Of a stretch of DNA of 64,000 nucleotides, positions 20,494-28,955 are shown in pieces. The position numbers and the translations under genes were made by a program. Origin of the DNA: Qipengyuania citrea (lineage in GTDB: Bacteria > Pseudomonadota > Alphaproteobacteria > Sphingomonadales > Sphingomonadaceae); contig NZ_WTYG01000001.1 in assembly GCF_009828015.1 (NCBI RefSeq), forward strand, positions 806,001 to 870,000, written 5' to 3'. Position 1 is the stretch's first letter. Every line of letters begins with the position of its first letter. Under the pieces are notes generated by a model. That model made no database searches and had not been told where the DNA came from. It saw only the letters and a program-made list of their open reading frames with translations.

Positions 20494-21492
20494 ATGACCC
20501 AAGCAAGCTACCCCGCCACCCGCCTGCGCCGCACACGCGCCAACGGCTGGAGCCGCGCCATGCACCGCGAAACCGTGCTGACGCCCGCCGATCTGATCTG
20601 GCCGCTGTTCGTCACCGATGGTTCCGGGGTCGAGGAACCCGTTACCAGCCTGCCGGGCGTGTCGCGCTGGTCGGTCGACCACATCGCCAAACGCGCGAAG
20701 GAGGCGGTCGATCTGGGCATTCCCTGCATCGCGCTGTTTCCCAACACGCAGCCCAATCGCCGCAGCGACGACGGGGCCGAGGCGCTCAATCCCGACAATC
20801 TGATGTGCCGCGCGATCAAGGCGGTCCGCGATGCCTGCGGCAACGATATCGGCATTCTCACCGATGTCGCGCTCGACCCCTATACCAGCCACGGCCAGGA
20901 CGGGCTGCTCGACGAGGCCGGCTATGTCGTCAATGACGATACGGTGGCAGTGCTGGTCGACCAGGCGGTCAACCAGGCCGATGCGGGGGCCGATATCATC
21001 GCCCCGTCGGACATGATGGACGGCCGCGTGAAGGCGATCCGCATGGCGCTGGAAATGAACCAGCATCCCAACGTCCAGATCATGGCCTATGCGGCCAAAT
21101 ACGCCTCGGCCTTCTACGGCCCGTTCCGCGACGCGGTGGGCTCGGGCGGCCTGCTCAAGGGCGACAAGAAAAGCTACCAGATGGACCCTGCCAATGGCGA
21201 CGAGGCGCTGCGCGAGATCGCTTTCGACATCGCCGAGGGCGCCGACAGCGTGATGGTCAAGCCGGGCCTCGCCTATCTCGACATCATCTGGCGCGCCAAG
21301 CAGGAATTCGGCGTGCCTGTCTTCGCCTATCAAGTCAGCGGCGAATATGCGCTGATCGAGGTCGGCGCGGCCGCCGGGGTGGGCGACCGCGATGCGCTGC
21401 TGATGGAAAAGCTGGTGGCGTTCAAGCGCGCCGGGTGCAGCGGGGTGCTGACTTATCACGCGCCGCGCGCCGCCCAATTGCTCAATGGCTGA
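20494..21492 (+). CDS. hemB: Delta-aminolevulinic acid dehydratase (porphobilinogen synthase)
   Basis: Condenses two 5-aminolevulinates to porphobilinogen in tetrapyrrole synthesis. The ATG at 20494 (MTQASYPATR) gives 332 residues. The Schiff-base lysines are at 202 (MAYAAKYAS) and 256 (DSVMVKPGL). The metal site reads DVALDPYTSHGQDG, with aspartates where zinc enzymes have cysteines, so this is the Mg-dependent type usual in alphaproteobacteria. Its stop overlaps the following acetyltransferase start by eight bases. Confidence 0.96.
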   Translation: MTQASYPATRLRRTRANGWSRAMHRETVLTPADLIWPLFVTDGSGVEEPVTSLPGVSRWSVDHIAKRAKEAVDLGIPCIALFPNTQPNRRSDDGAEALNPDNLMCRAIKAVRDACGNDIGILTDVALDPYTSHGQDGLLDEAGYVVNDDTVAVLVDQAVNQADAGADIIAPSDMMDGRVKAIRMALEMNQHPNVQIMAYAAKYASAFYGPFRDAVGSGGLLKGDKKSYQMDPANGDEALREIAFDIAEGADSVMVKPGLAYLDIIWRAKQEFGVPVFAYQVSGEYALIEVGAAAGVGDRDALLMEKLVAFKRAGCSGVLTYHAPRAAQLLNG

Positions 21493-22042
21493 GTTTCGCC
21501 ACGAGACCGACCGGTTGATCCTGCGCGATTGGCGTGAGGAAGACTGGCCGTTCTTCTGGGAGGGGACCAATACGCCCGGCGTAATGCGCTGGCTGGGCGG
21601 GGTTTGCGATGGCGCGAAGCGCGATGCGGCGCAGCAGCGTCTGCTTTCCTACGAACGCGAACATGGCCACACCTTTTGGTGCGTCGAGCGCCGCGGCGAT
21701 GGCGCGATCCTCGGTTTCTGCGGTCTCAAGCGTTCAAATCAGACGGGCGGCCCGCTCGGCATGATGGAAGTGGGCTGGCGGCTGCGCGAAGACGCCTGGG
21801 GCAGGGGCTATGCGAAAGAGGCTGCTACCGCCTCGCTCGATCTTGCCTTCGACCGGTTCGATGCGGAAGAGGTGATCGCCATGACTGTTCAGCGCAACAC
21901 GGCCAGCTGGGGGTTGATGCAGCGGCTGGGAATGCGCCGCCGCGCCGATCTCGATTTCGACAATGCTGAGTTCGACAAAGAGGACCCGGTCATCATCGTC
22001 TATTCGATCGATCGCGCGTCATGGACAGCCCATCGTGGCTGA
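21485..22042 (+). CDS. GNAT acetyltransferase (RimJ/RimL type), tandem copy 1
   Basis: 185 residues. It opens with ETDRLILRDWREEDW, the beta1-alpha1 start typical of RimL-like enzymes, and has an acetyl-CoA site near WRLREDAWGRGYAKEAA. The acceptor is unknown: ribosomal protein N-terminus, amino acid or antibiotic are all possible. It overlaps hemB by eight bases and the next GNAT gene by eight bases. It is paralogous to that gene, with the same length and same landmarks. Confidence 0.85.
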   Translation: MAEFRHETDRLILRDWREEDWPFFWEGTNTPGVMRWLGGVCDGAKRDAAQQRLLSYEREHGHTFWCVERRGDGAILGFCGLKRSNQTGGPLGMMEVGWRLREDAWGRGYAKEAATASLDLAFDRFDAEEVIAMTVQRNTASWGLMQRLGMRRRADLDFDNAEFDKEDPVIIVYSIDRASWTAHRG

Positions 22043-22592
22043 TATCATCGCCGAAACCGACCGGCTGATCCTGCGCACGATCGAGGAAGGCGACGCCGCC
22101 CGACAGGACCGCCTGCTCAACACGCCGGCGGTCATGGCGCGGCTCGGCGGGGTCAAGGAACTGCACGAAATCGAGGCGAAACACGCCAAGGCGATGGCGA
22201 TGTACGCGCGTGAGGGCTTCAGCTTCCTGTTCATGATCGAAAAGTCTAGCGGCGAGATGGTCGGGCATTGCGGGATCAAGCGCGTCGACAACCCACTGGC
22301 GCCCAATGTCGGCGATCACGAGATCGGCTGGCTGGTGCGCGAGGATCGCTGGCGGCGCGGCTATGCCGAAGAGGCGATGCGCGCGGTGCTCGACTGGGCC
22401 TTTACCCGCATTCACGCGCCGCATGTCGTCGCGCTGACCAGCGAGGCCAATATCGGGAGCTGGAAACTGATGCAGAAGCTCGGCATGGTCCGCCGCGAGG
22501 ATCTCGACTTCACCGATCCGGCCTTCCCCGCAGAAGACAATCCGACGATCCAGTATTCGCTCACGCAAGAACAATGGGAGAGCAGCCAATGA
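22035..22592 (+). CDS. GNAT acetyltransferase (RimJ/RimL type), tandem copy 2
   Basis: 185 residues from the GTG at 22035 (VADIIAETDRLILR), inside the end of copy 1. The acetyl-CoA loop is WLVREDRWRRGYAEEAM. NTPAVMARLGGV corresponds to NTPGVMRWLGGV of copy 1, showing common origin. Its stop overlaps the carbonic anhydrase start (ATGA). Different acceptors for the two copies are plausible but cannot be read from the sequence. Confidence 0.85.
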   Translation: MADIIAETDRLILRTIEEGDAARQDRLLNTPAVMARLGGVKELHEIEAKHAKAMAMYAREGFSFLFMIEKSSGEMVGHCGIKRVDNPLAPNVGDHEIGWLVREDRWRRGYAEEAMRAVLDWAFTRIHAPHVVALTSEANIGSWKLMQKLGMVRREDLDFTDPAFPAEDNPTIQYSLTQEQWESSQ

Positions 22593-23161
22593 CCGCGAGC
22601 CGCCCTGGTGTCACCATCATCCCGATCCACGGCCACACGCCGCGCATCCACGATAGCGCCTTCATCGCGCCCGGCTGCACGATCATCGGCAATGTCGAGA
22701 TCGGCGCAGACAGTTCGGTGTGGTACAATTGCGTGCTGCGCGCCGACGTCAGCCGGATCGTCATCGGCGAGCGGTCGAACATCCAGGACGGCAGCGTGGT
22801 CCACTGCGATCCCGAGCGTCCCGGCGATCCCGATGGCGCACCCTGCATCATCGGCGATGACGTCCTCGTCGGCCACATGGCGATGGTTCACGGCTGCCGG
22901 GTCGAGGACCGCGGTTTCGTGGGGCTCGGCGCGATCGCCATGAACAAGGCGGTAATCGGCTCCGACGCCATGCTGGCAGCGGGCGCCATGCTGACCGAAG
23001 GCAAGGTCATGGGCGCGCGCGAACTATGGGGCGGCCGTCCCGCGCGCAAGATGCGCGATCTCGACGATGCCGCGATTGCGGGCATGCGGATGGGCGTGGC
23101 GCATTATGCCGAGAATGCCCGGCATCACGCCGCCGCGGTCGATGCCGCGACCCAGCGCTGA
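22589..23161 (+). CDS. Gamma-carbonic anhydrase family protein
   Basis: 190 residues from the ATG at 22589 (MTASRPGVTIIP). Left-handed beta-helix built of hexapeptide repeats (GNVEIGADSSVWYN, VLRADVSRIVIGE). The histidines expected for the trimer-interface metal site are present in SVVHCD and GHMAMVHGC. It could hydrate carbon dioxide or be a non-catalytic relative such as the complex I-associated or PaaY-like proteins. Translationally coupled on both sides. Confidence 0.9.
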   Translation: MTASRPGVTIIPIHGHTPRIHDSAFIAPGCTIIGNVEIGADSSVWYNCVLRADVSRIVIGERSNIQDGSVVHCDPERPGDPDGAPCIIGDDVLVGHMAMVHGCRVEDRGFVGLGAIAMNKAVIGSDAMLAAGAMLTEGKVMGARELWGGRPARKMRDLDDAAIAGMRMGVAHYAENARHHAAAVDAATQR

Positions 23162-23420
23162 CCTGCCCGACCGCGCCGCTCTGGCAACGCGGATCAGCGC
23201 GGGCGAGATATCGCTGCGCGTCACGCCCGGCGCGCGCAGCGAATCGATCAGGCTCGAAAACGATCATGTCGCCGTGAAAGTCCGGGCCCGACCCGAAAAC
23301 GGCGCGGCGAATGCAGCGACGGAGAAACTGGTGGCGCGGGCGCTTGGGGTCGCGACGTCACGCTGTCGGATTGTGCGCGGCGCAACTTCGCGCGCAAAGG
23401 TTCTGTCGGTCAGTCCCTGA
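23142..23420 (+). CDS. DUF167 (YggU-like) protein
   Basis: 92 residues from the ATG at 23142 (MPRPSADLPDR), overlapping the end of the carbonic anhydrase gene by 20 bases. The DUF167 signature appears as LRVTPGARSE, VKVRARPENGAANAA and IVRGATSRAK. The function is unknown in any organism I can cite. The 3' end overlaps the opposing DNA ligase gene by 11 bases. Confidence 0.88.
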   Translation: MPRPSADLPDRAALATRISAGEISLRVTPGARSESIRLENDHVAVKVRARPENGAANAATEKLVARALGVATSRCRIVRGATSRAKVLSVSP

Positions 23421-25002
23421 TCAGCGCGCGCAGGGCATCGATCCGGTCGGCTTCGTGCGGCGGCTTGTCCCAGCGGATCCGGTGAATGCGTGGAAAGCGC
23501 ATGGCCAGCCCCGATTTGTGGCGCTTGCTGGCATGGACGCTGTCGAATGCGACCTCGAACACCAGCTTGCGCTCGGTCTCGCGCACCGGGCCGAAGCGGT
23601 TGACCGTGTTCTGCCGCACATGGCGGTCGATCTTCTTCAGTTCCTCGTCGGTAAACCCCGAATAGGCCTTGCCCACCGGCAGCAGGTCGGCCCCCTGGTC
23701 CGGATCACCGTCCCAGCAACCGAAGGTGTAGTCGGAAAAGAAGCTCGAACGCTTGCCGCTGCCGCGCTGGGCATACATCAGCACGCAATCGACCAGCAGC
23801 GGATCGCGTTTCCACTTGTACCAATAGCCGACCCGCCGCCCGGAGATATAGGGGCTGTCCTTGCGTTTTAGCATCAGCCCTTCGATCTCGTCGTCGCGGC
23901 TGCCTTCGCGGATTTGCGCGAGATGGTCGAAATCGCGTGCTTCCACCACCCGGCTTATATCGAAATGGCTGTCGGGCAGCCGCCCCATCAGCTTTTCGAG
24001 CGTGGTGCGGCGATCGGTCCAAGGCCGTTCGCGCTGGTCCTCGCCATCGAGCAGCAGCACGTCGTACAGCCTGACGAAGGCGGGGAATTCGCGCAGCATC
24101 TTCTTGCTGACGGTCTTGCGCCCGAGCCGCTGCTGCAGCGCGTTGAAGCTGGCGGCTCCGCCTTCCTCGCCGCCCTGAGTCGATCCGCGCACCAGCAATT
24201 CGCCGTCGAGCACTGCGGGGAACGGCAGCACGTCGAGCAATTCGGGAAAAGTCGAGGAAATGTCGTCGCCCGAGCGGGAGTAGATGCGCGTTTCCCAGCC
24301 CGCGTGGACGATCTGGACGCGGATACCGTCCCATTTCCATTCGGCAGCGTAATCGCCCAGGTCGACCACGGTTTCTTCCAGCGGATGCGCCAGCATGAAC
24401 GGGCGGAAGGTCGGCAGATTGTCGATGTCGGGCGGCGGCTGGCCCTTTGCTGCCCAGTCGAACAGCGCGGTATAGGGCGGCTCCAGGCCGTGCCAGTATT
24501 CCTCCACCTCGTCGACCGACACGGCGAAGGCCTGCGCGAAGGCCGTCTTGGCGAGGCGGCTGGATACGCCGATCCGCATGCCGCCGGTGGCCAGCTTGAG
24601 CAGGGCATAGCGGCCTGCGGCGTCGAGCCGGTCGAGCAAGCGCGGCAGTTCGGCCACCACGCTCTTGCGGCTCATCGCCGACAGCAGGTCCACGCTCTCG
24701 CTGACCGAAGGCGGATCGGGTTCGCGATCGGGCGAGGGCCACAGCAGGCTGGCGGTTTCGGCGGTATCGCCCACGAAATCGCGGCTGAGCGTCCATAGCA
24801 CCGGATCGACCCGGTCCTTGAGCAGATTGCGGATGGTCGAGCTCTTGACTGCGGGAAAGTCCAGTCCGTCGGCCAGCGCGGCGAGCGCCCAGCCGCGATC
24901 GGGATCGGGCGTCGCGCGCAGATATTCGGCGATCAGCCGCAGCTTCTCGTTGCGGCTGCGCGTATAGACCAGCGCGTCGATCAGGGCGGCGAACTCTTCC
25001 AT
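23410..25002 (-). CDS. ATP-dependent DNA ligase (damage-response type)
   Basis: Seals DNA nicks using ATP; this bacterial group is associated with damage response rather than replication. The 530 residues have an N-terminal DNA-binding helical domain (about 1-190), an adenylation domain with the catalytic lysine at 223 (EWKWDGIRVQ), and an OB-fold domain containing GYWYKWKRDPLLVDCVL. It lies 38 bases downstream of its partner exonuclease on the same strand. The usual Lhr-type helicase and PdeM phosphoesterase partners are not adjacent. Confidence 0.94.
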   Translation of the reverse strand: MEEFAALIDALVYTRSRNEKLRLIAEYLRATPDPDRGWALAALADGLDFPAVKSSTIRNLLKDRVDPVLWTLSRDFVGDTAETASLLWPSPDREPDPPSVSESVDLLSAMSRKSVVAELPRLLDRLDAAGRYALLKLATGGMRIGVSSRLAKTAFAQAFAVSVDEVEEYWHGLEPPYTALFDWAAKGQPPPDIDNLPTFRPFMLAHPLEETVVDLGDYAAEWKWDGIRVQIVHAGWETRIYSRSGDDISSTFPELLDVLPFPAVLDGELLVRGSTQGGEEGGAASFNALQQRLGRKTVSKKMLREFPAFVRLYDVLLLDGEDQRERPWTDRRTTLEKLMGRLPDSHFDISRVVEARDFDHLAQIREGSRDDEIEGLMLKRKDSPYISGRRVGYWYKWKRDPLLVDCVLMYAQRGSGKRSSFFSDYTFGCWDGDPDQGADLLPVGKAYSGFTDEELKKIDRHVRQNTVNRFGPVRETERKLVFEVAFDSVHASKRHKSGLAMRFPRIHRIRWDKPPHEADRIDALRALIRD

Positions 25003-25040
25003 GCTATGTCCGGCGGCGGGCGATGGAGGCGGGAAGCAAA

Positions 25041-26075
25041 TCAGTCATCCTCGTCCTCATAGCCGACCAGCGCGAGCGCCCGGGCACGGCGCTGGTGCAG
25101 CTGGCACCAGCGCAGCAGCGCATCCTCGCGGCCGTGCGTGATCCAGTTTTCCTGCGCGTCGACTTCCTCGATCGTGCGCGTCAGTTCGCCCCAGTCGGCG
25201 TGGTCGGAAATGACCAGCGGCAGTTCGACATTGCGCTGCCGTGCGCGCTGGCGCACGCGCATCCACCCGCTCGCCATGGCGGTGATCGGTTCGGGGAGCC
25301 GGCGGCTCCAGCGGTCGTTGAGCGCCGAGGGCGGGCAGACCACGACATGCCCGCGCATGTCCTCCTTGCTGTGATCGGCCACCAGCCGCAATTCGCCCAG
25401 ATCGACCCCGTGTTCCTCGTACAGGCGGCACATCTTCTCCATCGCCCCGTGCAGATAGATCGGCTGGCGATGCCCCGCGGCGCGAAGTTCGGCGATCACG
25501 CGCTGCGCCTTGCCCAGCGCATAGGCGCCCACCAGCACGCAGCGGTCGGGATGCGCGGCCAGCCGGTCGAGCAGCTTGGCCATCTCCTCGGCGATCGGCG
25601 GGTGGCAGAACACCGGCAGGCCGAAGGTCGCTTCGGTGATGAAGATATCGCACGGGGTAACTTCGAATGCGGGGCAGGTGGGGTCGGCGCGGCGCTTGTA
25701 ATCGCCGGTCACGATTACCCGCTCGCCCGCATGTTCGAGCAGGATCTGCGCGCTGCCGAGCACGTGGCCGGCGGGGATATAGGTCGCATCGACGCCGCCC
25801 GGCAGGCGGATTGTTTCGCCGTACTCGACCGGCACCGCTTGGTGCGGGATCTCGCCGGCGTCGTCCTCGGCCCCGGTGCGATAGCGCAATTCCATGATCG
25901 CCAGCGTCTCGGGCGTGGCGACCGTCTGGCCATGACCGCCGCGCGCATGGTCGGCATGGCCATGCGTCACCAGCGCCTTGTCCACGGCCCGGCTGGGATC
26001 GACCCAGCAATCGGCGGCGACGACATGGATGCCCCACGGCTCGGGCTTGATCCAGGAGAAGGGGGCAGCACTCAT
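25041..26075 (-). CDS. Ligase-associated DNA exonuclease (metallo-beta-lactamase/beta-CASP fold)
   Basis: 344 residues from the ATG at 26075 (MSAAPFSWIKPE). The metal motif is THGHADHARGGH, with further ligands in PAGHVLGSAQI, TGDYKRR and ISDHADW, matching the SNM1/beta-CASP nuclease pattern. By family it trims DNA for the adjacent ATP-dependent ligase. First gene of the two-gene unit. Confidence 0.92.
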   Translation of the reverse strand: MSAAPFSWIKPEPWGIHVVAADCWVDPSRAVDKALVTHGHADHARGGHGQTVATPETLAIMELRYRTGAEDDAGEIPHQAVPVEYGETIRLPGGVDATYIPAGHVLGSAQILLEHAGERVIVTGDYKRRADPTCPAFEVTPCDIFITEATFGLPVFCHPPIAEEMAKLLDRLAAHPDRCVLVGAYALGKAQRVIAELRAAGHRQPIYLHGAMEKMCRLYEEHGVDLGELRLVADHSKEDMRGHVVVCPPSALNDRWSRRLPEPITAMASGWMRVRQRARQRNVELPLVISDHADWGELTRTIEEVDAQENWITHGREDALLRWCQLHQRRARALALVGYEDEDD

Positions 26076-26090
26076 CTCCGACTCAAACGA

Positions 26091-26123
26091 AAAGGGCGCC
26101 GACCGTTCCCGGCGGCGCCCTTT
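26091..26123 (-). terminator. Intrinsic terminator of clpA
   Basis: AAAGGGCGCC and GGCGCCCTTT form a 10-bp stem around a 13-base loop; on the minus strand TTTTCGTTT follows. It sits just after the clpA stop and runs into the 5' leader of the exonuclease gene. Confidence 0.75.
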
Positions 26124-26144
26124 CATGTGATGCGAAATGTCGCG

Positions 26145-28514
26145 TCAGCTGTTGCCGCCGTTTTCCTCGCTGGCATCGGCCTCGGGCTTCTTGTTGCCCG
26201 CCGCCTTCTTTTTCGCGGCCGGTTTGCGCTTGGTACGGGGCGGGGCGGGGGTGAGTTCGAAGGCCGGTTTGCCGTCCTTCATCGTCACCGAAACCTCACC
26301 GCCGTCGGCCAGCTTGCCGAACAACAGTTCCTCGGCCAGCGGTTGCTTGATCCGATCCTGGATCAAGCGGCCCATCGGGCGCGCGCCGAACAGGCGGTCG
26401 TAGCCCTTGTCGGCCAGCCATGCGCGGGCTTCCTTGTCGAACTGGATGTCGACATTCTGTTCGGCCAGCTGCAGTTCGAGCTGGAGGATGAACTTGTCGA
26501 CCACGCGCGCGACGGTGTCCTTGCCGAGATAACCGAACGGCACGATCGCATCGAGCCGGTTGCGGAATTCGGGCGTGAACATCCGCTTGACCGCTTCCTC
26601 GCTCGCATCTTCCTTGGACACGTCACCGAAACCGATGCCCTGGCTGGCCATGTCGGCCGCGCCGGCATTGGTGGTCATGATTAGCACGACATTACGGAAA
26701 TCGACCGTCTTGCCGTGATGGTCGGTCAACCGGCCGTTATCCATCACCTGCAGCAGGATGTTGAACAAGTCGGGATGCGCCTTCTCGATCTCGTCGAGCA
26801 GCAGCACGCTGTGCGGATTCTGGTCAACCGCATCGGTCAGCAGGCCGCCCTGGTCGTAACCGACATAGCCCGGGGGCGCGCCGATCAGCCGGCTGACGCT
26901 GTGGCGTTCCATGTATTCGGACATGTCGAAGCGCTTGAGTTCGATCCCCATGATGCTGGCGAGCTGACGCGCGACTTCGGTCTTGCCGACCCCGGTCGGG
27001 CCACTGAACAGGAAACTGCCGATCGGCTTGTCCGGATCGCGCAGGCCCGCGCGGCTGAGCTTCATCGCAGTCGCCAGCTTCTTGACGGCCGCATCCTGCC
27101 CGAAGACCACGTGCTTGAGATCGCGTTCGAGGTTCTCGAGCGCTTTCTTGTCGTCCTTGCTTACCGATTTGGGCGGAATCCGCGCGATCGTCGCAATCAC
27201 CGCCTCGATCTCGCGCGCAGTGATCTTCTTCTTGCGGCGGCTGGGTGGGACCAGCATCTGCATCGCCCCGACTTCGTCGATCACGTCGATCGCCTTGTCG
27301 GGCAGCTTGCGGTCGTTGATGTAGCGGGCCGACAGCTCGACCGCGGTCTTCAGCGCATCGGCGGTATAGGTAACCTTGTGATGGTCCTGGAAGGCGGTCT
27401 TCAACCCCTTGAGGATCTTTACAGTGTCCTCGATGGTGGGTTCGTTCACATCGATTTTCTGGAACCGCCGCAACAGCGCGCGATCCTTCTCGAAGTGGTT
27501 GCGGAATTCCTTGTAAGTGGTCGAACCGATGCAGCGGATGGCGCCGCTCGACAGCGCGGGCTTAAGGAGGTTGGACGCATCCATCGCTCCGCCACTGGTC
27601 GCCCCGGCACCGATCACCGTGTGGATTTCGTCGATGAACAGGATCGCTTCGGGCATGCCTTCGAGTTCGGTGACCACCTGCTTGAGCCGTTCCTCGAAAT
27701 CGCCGCGATAGCGCGTGCCGGCCAGCAGCGCGCCCATGTCGAGCGAATAGATCACTGCTTCCTGCAGCACTTCGGGCACGTCGCCCTCGACGATCTTGCG
27801 CGCTAGCCCTTCGGCAATGGCGGTCTTTCCGACGCCGGGATCACCCACGTAGAGCGGGTTGTTCTTGCTGCGGCGGCACAGGATCTGGACCGTGCGATCG
27901 ACTTCGGGCCCGCGGCCGATCAGCGGATCGATGCGTCCGTCCTCGGCCTTCTTGTTCAGATTGACCGTGAACTGGTCCAGCGCGGTTTCCTTCTTGCCCT
28001 TGTCGCCCGCCTTGTCGTCGCCCTGCGCCTCGCCGCTTTCGGCGCCTTCGGGTGATCGGCTTTCGACCGGCTTGCCGCCCTTGCCGATACCGTGGCTGAT
28101 GAAACTGACGGCGTCGAGGCGGCTCATGTCCTGTTGCTGCAGGAAATAGACCGCGTAGCTGTCACGCTCGGAAAACAGCGCAACCAGCACGTTCGCGCCG
28201 GTCACCGTGTCCTTGCCCGACGACTGGACGTGGAGGATGGCGCGCTGGATCACGCGCTGGAACCCTGCAGTCGGCTGCGGATCGGCGCTCTCGTCCGACT
28301 GCAGCGACTGGTATTCCTGTTCGAGATATTGCTTCACCACCGCGGTAAGCTCGGCCAGGTCGACGCCGCAGGCCGCCATGACCTGCGCCGCATCCTCGTC
28401 GTCGATCAACGACAGCAGCAGGTGCTCGAGCGTGGCATATTCGTGCCGGCGCTCGCCCGCGTCGGTGAGCGCGGCGTGAAGGGTCTTCTCGAGATTGGCG
28501 GCGAAGCTGGGCAT
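26145..28514 (-). CDS. clpA: ATP-dependent Clp protease ATP-binding subunit ClpA
   Basis: Hexameric unfoldase feeding substrates to ClpP. The 789 residues have an N-terminal Clp repeat domain (1-140, the ClpS contact), a charged linker of about 35 residues, a first AAA module with GDPGVGKT at 224-231, and a second with GPTGVGKT just after residue 500. The C-terminus has an unusual Lys/Ala-rich extension. The adaptor gene clpS, usually directly upstream in this class, is absent from this position. Confidence 0.95.
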   Translation of the reverse strand: MPSFAANLEKTLHAALTDAGERRHEYATLEHLLLSLIDDEDAAQVMAACGVDLAELTAVVKQYLEQEYQSLQSDESADPQPTAGFQRVIQRAILHVQSSGKDTVTGANVLVALFSERDSYAVYFLQQQDMSRLDAVSFISHGIGKGGKPVESRSPEGAESGEAQGDDKAGDKGKKETALDQFTVNLNKKAEDGRIDPLIGRGPEVDRTVQILCRRSKNNPLYVGDPGVGKTAIAEGLARKIVEGDVPEVLQEAVIYSLDMGALLAGTRYRGDFEERLKQVVTELEGMPEAILFIDEIHTVIGAGATSGGAMDASNLLKPALSSGAIRCIGSTTYKEFRNHFEKDRALLRRFQKIDVNEPTIEDTVKILKGLKTAFQDHHKVTYTADALKTAVELSARYINDRKLPDKAIDVIDEVGAMQMLVPPSRRKKKITAREIEAVIATIARIPPKSVSKDDKKALENLERDLKHVVFGQDAAVKKLATAMKLSRAGLRDPDKPIGSFLFSGPTGVGKTEVARQLASIMGIELKRFDMSEYMERHSVSRLIGAPPGYVGYDQGGLLTDAVDQNPHSVLLLDEIEKAHPDLFNILLQVMDNGRLTDHHGKTVDFRNVVLIMTTNAGAADMASQGIGFGDVSKEDASEEAVKRMFTPEFRNRLDAIVPFGYLGKDTVARVVDKFILQLELQLAEQNVDIQFDKEARAWLADKGYDRLFGARPMGRLIQDRIKQPLAEELLFGKLADGGEVSVTMKDGKPAFELTPAPPRTKRKPAAKKKAAGNKKPEADASEENGGNS

Positions 28515-28643
28515 TCAGATATCTTTCTCGTGGGACTTGCGCGAAGCGGACATTAGACAGCCTATGCGGCGAAAGTTAGCCAAAGCTGTATGCGGGCGTG
28601 ATATGGGTACGGAACCCGGCTTTTTCAGCCCCGGCACCGGCAA

Positions 28644-28844
28644 CTATTCCTTCGCCCCGAACAACGCTTCGGCCGCGTCGCGATGCGCGGCTGCGGCCTG
28701 CCGGTGTTTCTCGACCCGGGCGATCTCCGCCTCGAGCAGGGCAATGCGGGCGGCGAGCTCGCTTTGCGAATAGGGGGCCAGGTCCTCGCCGGCCAAATGG
28801 CTGGCGGCGTCGCCTCGCGGGCGTGGACTCGCGTCATCTTCCAT
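28644..28844 (-). CDS. DUF1192 family small protein
   Basis: 66 residues from the ATG at 28844 (MEDDASPRPRGDAASHLA); the next ATG upstream adds three residues. It shows the DUF1192 pattern: acidic start, PRPRGDAAS, EDLAPYSQSEL, then a helix LAARIALLEAEIARVEKH that is probably coiled coil. The function is unknown. It diverges from the quinone reductase gene. Confidence 0.82.
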   Translation of the reverse strand: MEDDASPRPRGDAASHLAGEDLAPYSQSELAARIALLEAEIARVEKHRQAAAAHRDAAEALFGAKE

Positions 28845-28955
28845 TGACAGCAATGTCGCAATTCTGGGTGGTTGCTGTCAACGGTAACGCGAGGTATTGC
28901 GCGGCGGGCGTGCCGGGGGAAAGCGCGCAGCAACCGATCTAGAGGGGGTCCGCGA

